DNA from: Perilla frutescens
Taxonomy: Eukaryota; Streptophyta; Magnoliopsida; Lamiales; Lamiaceae
Length of the DNA stretch: 64,000 nt
Assembly: GCA_026008535.1 (NCBI GenBank)
Contig: BRKX01000007.1
Span: 58,765,001-58,829,000 of the forward strand
Direction of reading: 5' to 3'
The stretch's first letter is position 1. Every line of letters starts with the position of its first letter. This document shows, in pieces, positions 58,999 to 64,000 of the stretch. Made by a program: the position numbers and the translations under genes. Below the pieces are notes generated by a model that worked only from the letters and a program-made list of their open reading frames with translations, was not told the DNA's origin and made no database searches.

Positions 58999-59621
58999 TT
59001 ACTCATCGTTGTCGGAGTCAATTGGTGGCGGTCCGACGTCTTCCTTGGGCTCCTGGTCACCTATAACATCTGGGTGACCCTCAACATCGAACATCACCTT
59101 AAAAAAATTCCAACAACTCTCTCCCTCATTCATATAGACAAGTGCGTCCGGGCGAATCTGTATGTGGAACGACAAGTGTCAGATAATTCAATATGTCACC
59201 ATGTCTATATACGATAAACAGTTCACTAAATTAATACCTCGACAATCCGCTGCCACTCGGCCATGCCGATATCTAGCCACTTACTCATGGGGTTCATCCG
59301 AATTGGCCCTGCAAATTTTAGTAACCAACCAAATAATTCGTACCTTTCCCTCCAATGCTCAAGTCGTGTCTGAAGTTGCCCTATTGTTATTTCACGCTCA
59401 CATTGCTGACGTATCTCACGCTGCAGATACATGAGGCAAGTCTGGTGAGTCGTGGGGTCAGTCGGGATCCAAAAACCTTTGTGCGCAAAGAAGTATAACT
59501 CGCCCATGCAGAACGACTCCATAGTTCTGCTCCATGGCAAACTGTTGTAAAATACATCATCTTGTGAAATTGGCACGGGTAAAGCCATTTGTAGTTCTTT
59601 AGGTCTCCTCAGTTGCTGCAT
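58999..59621 (-). CDS. Myb/SANT-like protein 2, two exons, about 180 aa
   Basis: Exon 1 is 59621-59238 and exon 2 59157-58999 (TAA), joined in phase 0 at GAG|GTATTA and ACATACAG|ATT. A TATA box at 59653-59661 would put the transcript start within ten bases of the first ATG. The second ATG (59588, MALPVP) is therefore the likelier start, giving 169 aa, and it aligns with the start of the neighbour gene (LQMA). The product shares ISQDDVF, RERYE.F.WLL and (I/V)RP.ALVY.NEGE..W with gene 3, and more distantly the Myb/SANT-like layout of gene 1. The C-terminus is acidic (DSDNDE). Probable DNA-binding accessory protein. Confidence 0.7.
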
Positions 59622-59652
59622 ATGCTGGTGATTTAGTGCTTCAGTAGCGAGT

Positions 59653-59661
59653 GAATTTATA
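59653..59661 (-). promoter_or_regulatory. TATA box of Myb/SANT-like gene 2
   Basis: Minus-strand TCTATAAATTC lies about 65 bases before the preferred ATG at 59588. Confidence 0.55.
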
Positions 59662-59859
59662 GAAAACGTAGATAATGACTAACAGGAGGGTAGATACAAA
59701 TGATTAAGACAAACTCATAACACGACAAAAATAACAAAAGGCAGAAGATCACATGCACGATAAGTCTACATTAAAATAAAAATAACACGTGTCACTGGTA
59801 CAGTCCGAAATGCAAAGATAATAGGTAAGTCTTCATATCATACAGAAAATTAAATAAAA

Positions 59860-60564
59860 TCAAAATAACACATCGGCAGCCTCGTCGACAGTGTCGACAG
59901 TGTCGTCGGCAGCCTCGTCGACAGCGTCGACAGTGTCGTCGGCATCCACATCGGCAGTGCTATCCAGAGCAAAGGCACCCTCTCCATCTTCATCTTCCAT
60001 ATCATCTGCATCAACCTCGTCGACACATGGCCCAGCAGTAGATGAAGCGGGGCTAGATCCGCTCGAAGGATCATTCACTTCAAATAACTTCTTCAAGGTT
60101 GCCCAGAACTCCTCTCCCTCGTTCTTGTACACCAATGCCGCGGGGCGTACCTAATAAAATAAAAACCCCTCAGTTCATATAATATAATGTCGATGTCTGT
60201 ACAGGCGAGGTGAATATACCTGCTTAATCCTTCTCCACATGCTATCGGGCAAGTCGACAAAGTTGGTGACTTCGTCGTAGCAGCGAGGATGTCCATAGTC
60301 CAGTAGCCATGAAAACATCTCATATCTCTCGGCCCACTAAGCCACCTTATGCTCGAATTGTTCATTGGAAAGGTCAATCTCACATTGTCGTTCGACAGTT
60401 CCGCGGAGGGCGTGAATGACTCGAATATTACCCGCGTCATCACCCGGGATCCAATTTCCATGCCAATGTTGATGCTCCAGCTCGTACAGGGCTACCTGCT
60501 CGGTAAACCTGGTCCATGGCTCTACAAAGAAAACGTCATCTTGTGATATCTCTCTTGGTGCCAT
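59860..60564 (-). pseudogene. Myb/SANT-like protein 3, one nonsense codon
   Basis: Exon 1 is 60564-60220 (115 codons) and exon 2 60150-59860 (TGA), joined in phase 0 at AGCAG|GTATAT and TATTAG|GTACGC. A TAG at 60337-60339, in the middle of the helical domain, interrupts an otherwise open frame of about 211 residues; it is one C-to-T change from CAG. It is paralogous to gene 2 (ISQDDVFF, WAERYEMFSWLLDY, VRPAALVYKNEGEEFW). Its C-terminal 60 residues are an acidic repeat (DAVDEAADDTVDTVDEAAD), encoded by TGTCGAC/GTCGGCA words on the plus strand. It might be silent or make a short peptide. Confidence 0.65.
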
Positions 60565-61080
60565 TTGCAGCCGTAGATATCTGCGACGAGAATTAGGGTT
60601 ACGTGGGTTATGACCATAAATAGAAGGTGCATTTAAACTGTTAATAACTGATGCATGGGGTGTCGTGCATGTACAACAGTTGAGATTCTTAAACTGTAGC
60701 ACATGCCACATTTGTGAAATGTCTAAATCAGAATCCAATCCGGCCGAGAAATGCAGCATCGGCAGCCAGGTCACTTGGTCAAACGCTACATCAGGACCTG
60801 ATTTGCCAGATGAAGACACTTATTAGAATCACGTGAAAGTGGTCCTACCTCCACGATGCATGAGCTGGAGGGCACTGCCGATATGGAATTGCTCAATCTT
60901 AGCATAGCCTACACCCACAAAGATCTACTGGGCCCCGCCCTAGCTTCGTTGGTTGAATGTCCAGCCAGTGCCTTCAGTTGAGCAATCAAAAATTAAAAAA
61001 CTACTCAACATCCACGTAAATAAAATGGACACAGAAAATAATATGAACAGCGTTGGTGTCATTTATAGCTGAGCACTTAC
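60565..61080 (-). other. Region between Myb/SANT-like gene 3 and the last transposase exon found
   Basis: It contains the likely promoter of gene 3 and perhaps the transposase 3' end. A candidate terminal exon with TGCCCTCCAG..CGTGGAG|GTAGG lies near 60850-60880 but has no support beyond splice-like borders. Confidence 0.35.
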
Positions 61081-64000
61081 TTGAAATAGTGACGACACAT
61101 CTAGGGGCTCGTCGAGATTAACATCTTCAGAGTACTGAGTCAGACTTGCATCTTCGTCCTGAATTTTCAGGGTAGAGGAGTGCAGTTAAATTATTAGTCT
61201 ATGTTCGGAACCCGATACGGAGAATTGGAATAGTCTCAAAGGCCAAAAAAAACGTAAAAAATAATTTCATGGTCGATGGCATGTTCTCCCATAACATACA
61301 TTTTTAAGGACACTTAAAAATTTGTCGATGCGGAATAGTTCATAAAAATAACTAAAACATAATTGTCGACGTCTGTGCCGACATGGAAAAATTATTTATC
61401 AAACGGATCAATTATTTTTCAACCGCCTTATTTATGCACATTTCAACTAATTCATTTAAACATAATTAAATTTAACATAATTACGTTTTATTTTTACGAA
61501 ACAAACTAAAAAGGGAAATCCATTTAATTGGAATAGTCTCAAAGGCCAAAAAAAACGTAAAAAATAATTCAAACGAAAATATTTCATGGTCGATGGCATG
61601 TTCTCCCATAACATACATTTTTAAGGACACTTAAAAATTTGTCGATGCGGAATAGTTCATAAAAATAACTAAAACATAATTGTCGACGTCTGTGCCGACA
61701 TGGAAAAATTATTTTTCAAACGGATCAATTATTTTTCAACCGCCTTATTTATGCACATTTCAACTAATTCATTTAAACATAATTAAATTTAACATAATTA
61801 CGTTTTATTATTACGTAACAAACTAAGAAGGGAAATCCATTTAATTGGAATAGTCTCAAAGGCCAAAAAAAACGTAAAAAATAATTCAAATGAAAATATT
61901 TCATGGTCGATGGCATGTTCTCCCATAACATACATTTTTAAGGACACTTAAAAATTTGTCGATGCAGAATAGTTCATAAAAATAACTAAAACATAATTGT
62001 CGACGTCTGTGCCGACATGGAAAAATTATTTTTCAAACGGATCAATTATTTTTCAACCGCCTTATTTATGCACATTTCAACTAATTCATTTAAACATAAT
62101 TAAATTTAACATGATTACGTTTTATTATTACGTAACAAACTAAGAAGGGAAATCCATTTAATTGGAATAGTCTCAAAGGCCAAAAAAAACGTAAAAAATA
62201 ATTCAAATGAAAATATTTCATGGTCGATGGCATGTTCTCCCATAACATACATTTTTAAGGACACTTAAAAATTTGTCGATGCGGAATAGTTCATAAAAAT
62301 AACTAAAACATAATTGTCGACGTCTGTGCCGACATGGAAAAATTATTTTTCACACGGATCAATTATTTTTCAACCGCCTTATTTATGCACATTTCAAATA
62401 ATTCATTTAAACATAATTAAATTTAACATAATTACGTTTTATTTTTACGTAACAAACTAAAAAGGGAAATCCATTTAATTGGAATAGTCTCAAAGGCCAA
62501 AAAAATTATGTTAGTGTGAAGAAAACATACTTCAAATGACGTAGTGGGGACGTAATCATGTGACGTCGGCTGCCTTGAAACGGAGTTAGTCTCGTCCCCC
62601 TCGTTAGATCGCTCGGTATATGTATCGTTCTGAACAGAAGGCTCGACATCTGCAAAAGCGACAACGACAGTTAAAATTATCAAATGACATTCTTTGCATG
62701 AAAGTAACCACAGTCGGTATTCTGGTACCCGGCCACTTTGGAACAGAGGGTGGGGGATTGGGATTCGGTTTCCTTCGCTTCCAGTGCGAATTAATTGGTG
62801 TCTTGCCCCGACGTTTGGCTAAGGAAGGATCCTGAATATTGACCCGACCAGCTCTCGCACCCGACAGGTCCCGACCTTTTCGCCTTTTATGTGGTATGTC
62901 CTCGTTAACCATCGCATGCACATCACCCTTCAATGCACGTATTCAATCTAAACATGTCCTCCTAGCTTGTGGGTGGTTTTTCACATCGTGCGCCACCTCA
63001 AGAGTGATCCTCATCACATAGTTCACAAAGGCCATTTCATCAACTGCCTCGTTACCGTCCGCAATGGAATAGTCTCCAATTTCGTTTGAGTGTCGCTGCC
63101 TCGCAGATTTGCACCAGCGACTCATGATGTAGCATGTCGGCAGCCTAGTCACATCAAAGTGAAAATAAATTCTAAGTATGTGCCGACATAGAATTCCTTC
63201 AGTCTTATACATATGGCAGCTCCAGAGTGCCCATTTCGATTCACTGTTGTATTGGACAACTCGAATCCTCGACATGAGGGGTTGAGAGGCGACCTTAAAC
63301 TGCATATCAACACTGCCGATATCTATGGCTGGTTTCTCGATTATTACCACGCTAACGGCAAGGGCAAATTGCGACTCGAATGCCTTGTACACGTTCCATG
63401 TGTAGACTTGTGCTGCTTGAGCCAGCAATAGGCTGTTGTTCACGAACTGCCCCGGTGTACCGAAGTTGAGAGCATCATCGGCAGTCTCCTTTGTACGCCA
63501 ATCATGCAGGACCTGCTCGTACTTATCGACAAATTCCATCAAAGTGGAACTCGATGAGCACAGATCCTTCAATACCTTGTTCGTAACCTCACTACGCGAG
63601 GTCGCAAGAAGACCCGCACTGAAGGAGGTGTTCGTGAACACCGACGCCCACCTCTTCTTCAACCTGTACATATTGGAGAACCAACTATGATCATCAAGGG
63701 CATAGTTAGTGATCATGGAACCCCAACACTCCTCGAACTCATCTTCCGTCTCCACCCCACGCATGCAGTGATACCACTGCCGCTTGAATTCACTGTTGCC
63801 GTTTAATTTTCCAAAATGAGACGGAGCGTTTCGGCTGATATGCCACTGACAGAGCCGATGACTCGCTGATTTGAAAGTGGCATCAATCCCATTCATTAGC
63901 GCTTGACTTTGATCAGAGAAGATCACTTGTGGCTCCTTCCCATGCATGGACTCTAAAAACGTGGCAAACAGCCATTCAAAGGAAGCCGTCGTCTCGTTCG
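61081..64000 (-). pseudogene. MULE (FAR1-type) transposase, 5' truncated by the window, in-frame TGA
   Basis: The frame enters at the right edge (FEWLFATFLESMHGKEPQ, before the ATG at 63947) and covers the DDE core: the second catalytic Asp in IFSDQ, then CQWHI, and the late Glu region EFEECWGS..W..NMYRLKKRW. A SWIM-type zinc finger follows (WSCHMYKTEGILCRHIL; the first Cys position is Trp). TGA at 62943-62945 ends this frame after 334 codons from 63947, but the same frame stays family-like (IQDPSLAKRRGKTP), suggesting CGA-to-TGA nonsense. Probable later exons join in phase: to 62729, 62649-62531 and 61158-61081, the last two encoding an acidic tail. The intron between them holds the 317-bp array. 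The 3' end is not determined. Confidence 0.82.
61223..62500 (-). repeat. Four 317-bp tandem repeats in a transposase intron
   Basis: Units start (AATTGGAATAGTCTC) at 61223, 61526, 61843 and 62160, with a partial fifth at 62477. The first is 303 bp (14-base deletion) and the others 317 bp. Copies differ at few positions. Each contains TTGTCGACGTCTGTGCCGACA once. No open frame of interest. Confidence 0.93.

Larger units (their letters stand above)
52243..64000. mobile_element. Mutator-like element with Ulp1-type, Myb/SANT-like and transposase genes
   Basis: The region combines a minus-strand MULE transposase (61081-64000, running off the edge), three minus-strand Myb/SANT-like genes and a plus-strand DUF1985/C48 protease gene, all sharing the dispersed motif GCCGACA. 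The left end is not fixed: the motif first appears at 52243, inside the palindromic block CCCCCCC...GGGGGGG (52212-52265). Terminal inverted repeats and the 8-10 bp duplication cannot be checked as the right end is outside. MULEs carrying Ulp1-like genes are known in plants (Kaonashi type), and VANDAL MULEs carry accessory genes beside the transposase. Confidence 0.7.

Noticed and set aside
61223..62500. Possible CRISPR-like array
   Set aside because: Units are 317 bp contiguous tandem repeats without unique spacers, in a plant intron.
62943..62945. TGA of the transposase as a true stop
   Set aside because: The same frame continues for about 70 codons with family-like content and leads to in-phase exons, so nonsense mutation is more likely. 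This is not proven.

Overview
This is a repeat-rich nuclear window from a plant, most likely a eudicot (perhaps an asterid; that rank is a guess). The evidence is nested Ty3/gypsy and Ty1/copia LTR retrotransposons, tRNA-derived SINEs, MITEs, a Mutator-like element with a Ulp1-type protease gene, and one spliced single-copy-looking gene with canonical GT-AG introns.

Layout. 1-4427: minus-strand chromovirus (Tekay/Del-like) running off the left edge. 4433-5352: LTR-like non-coding DNA with a (CT)n run. 5358-28093: one large gypsy element with a matching 5-bp target-site duplication (CACCT). It is interrupted by two minus-strand solo LTRs (9651-10791; 12533-14820, TSD AGATT) and, inside its 3' LTR, by a complete CRM-like element (17047-25398, TSD TTTAG). 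28868-38343: copia element with a damaged 5' LTR, broken after its reverse transcriptase by a solo gypsy LTR (33370-36030, TSD AGTGC). 38510-39222: palindromic MITE with a tandem-repeat core. 39659-41670 (minus): intact five-exon alpha/beta-hydrolase gene of 309 aa, the one ordinary host gene. 42374-46730: Athila-like fragment, PIF/Harbinger-like MITE, two copies of one SINE (one nested in a Stowaway-like MITE). 46865-51432 (minus): non-autonomous LTR element with gag, a second ORF and a relic of the pol tail but no protease, RT or integrase.

52.2 kb to the right edge is the most interesting part: a large Mutator-like element (MULE) that leaves the window. It carries an intact eight-exon gene for a 991-aa protein with a DUF1985-like N-terminal region and a C48 (Ulp1/SUMO-protease-like) C-terminal domain on the plus strand. 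On the minus strand are three tandem paralogous Myb/SANT-like genes and a MULE (FAR1-type) transposase gene whose intron holds four 317-bp tandem repeats. The heptamer GCCGACA (or TGTCGGC) occurs about two dozen times across this element, in exons, introns and intergenic DNA on both strands, against roughly one or two expected by chance. The arrangement recalls VANDAL-type MULEs, in which an element-encoded protein recognises short motifs dispersed in its own DNA to counter silencing. That functional link is inference.

A second theme is a coding tail shared by three LTR families. In the CRM-like element, the non-autonomous element and one solo LTR, the LTR begins inside codons for a conserved basic segment (core VTRLRA..LQ.Y.Q), so the pol or last ORF runs into the LTR.
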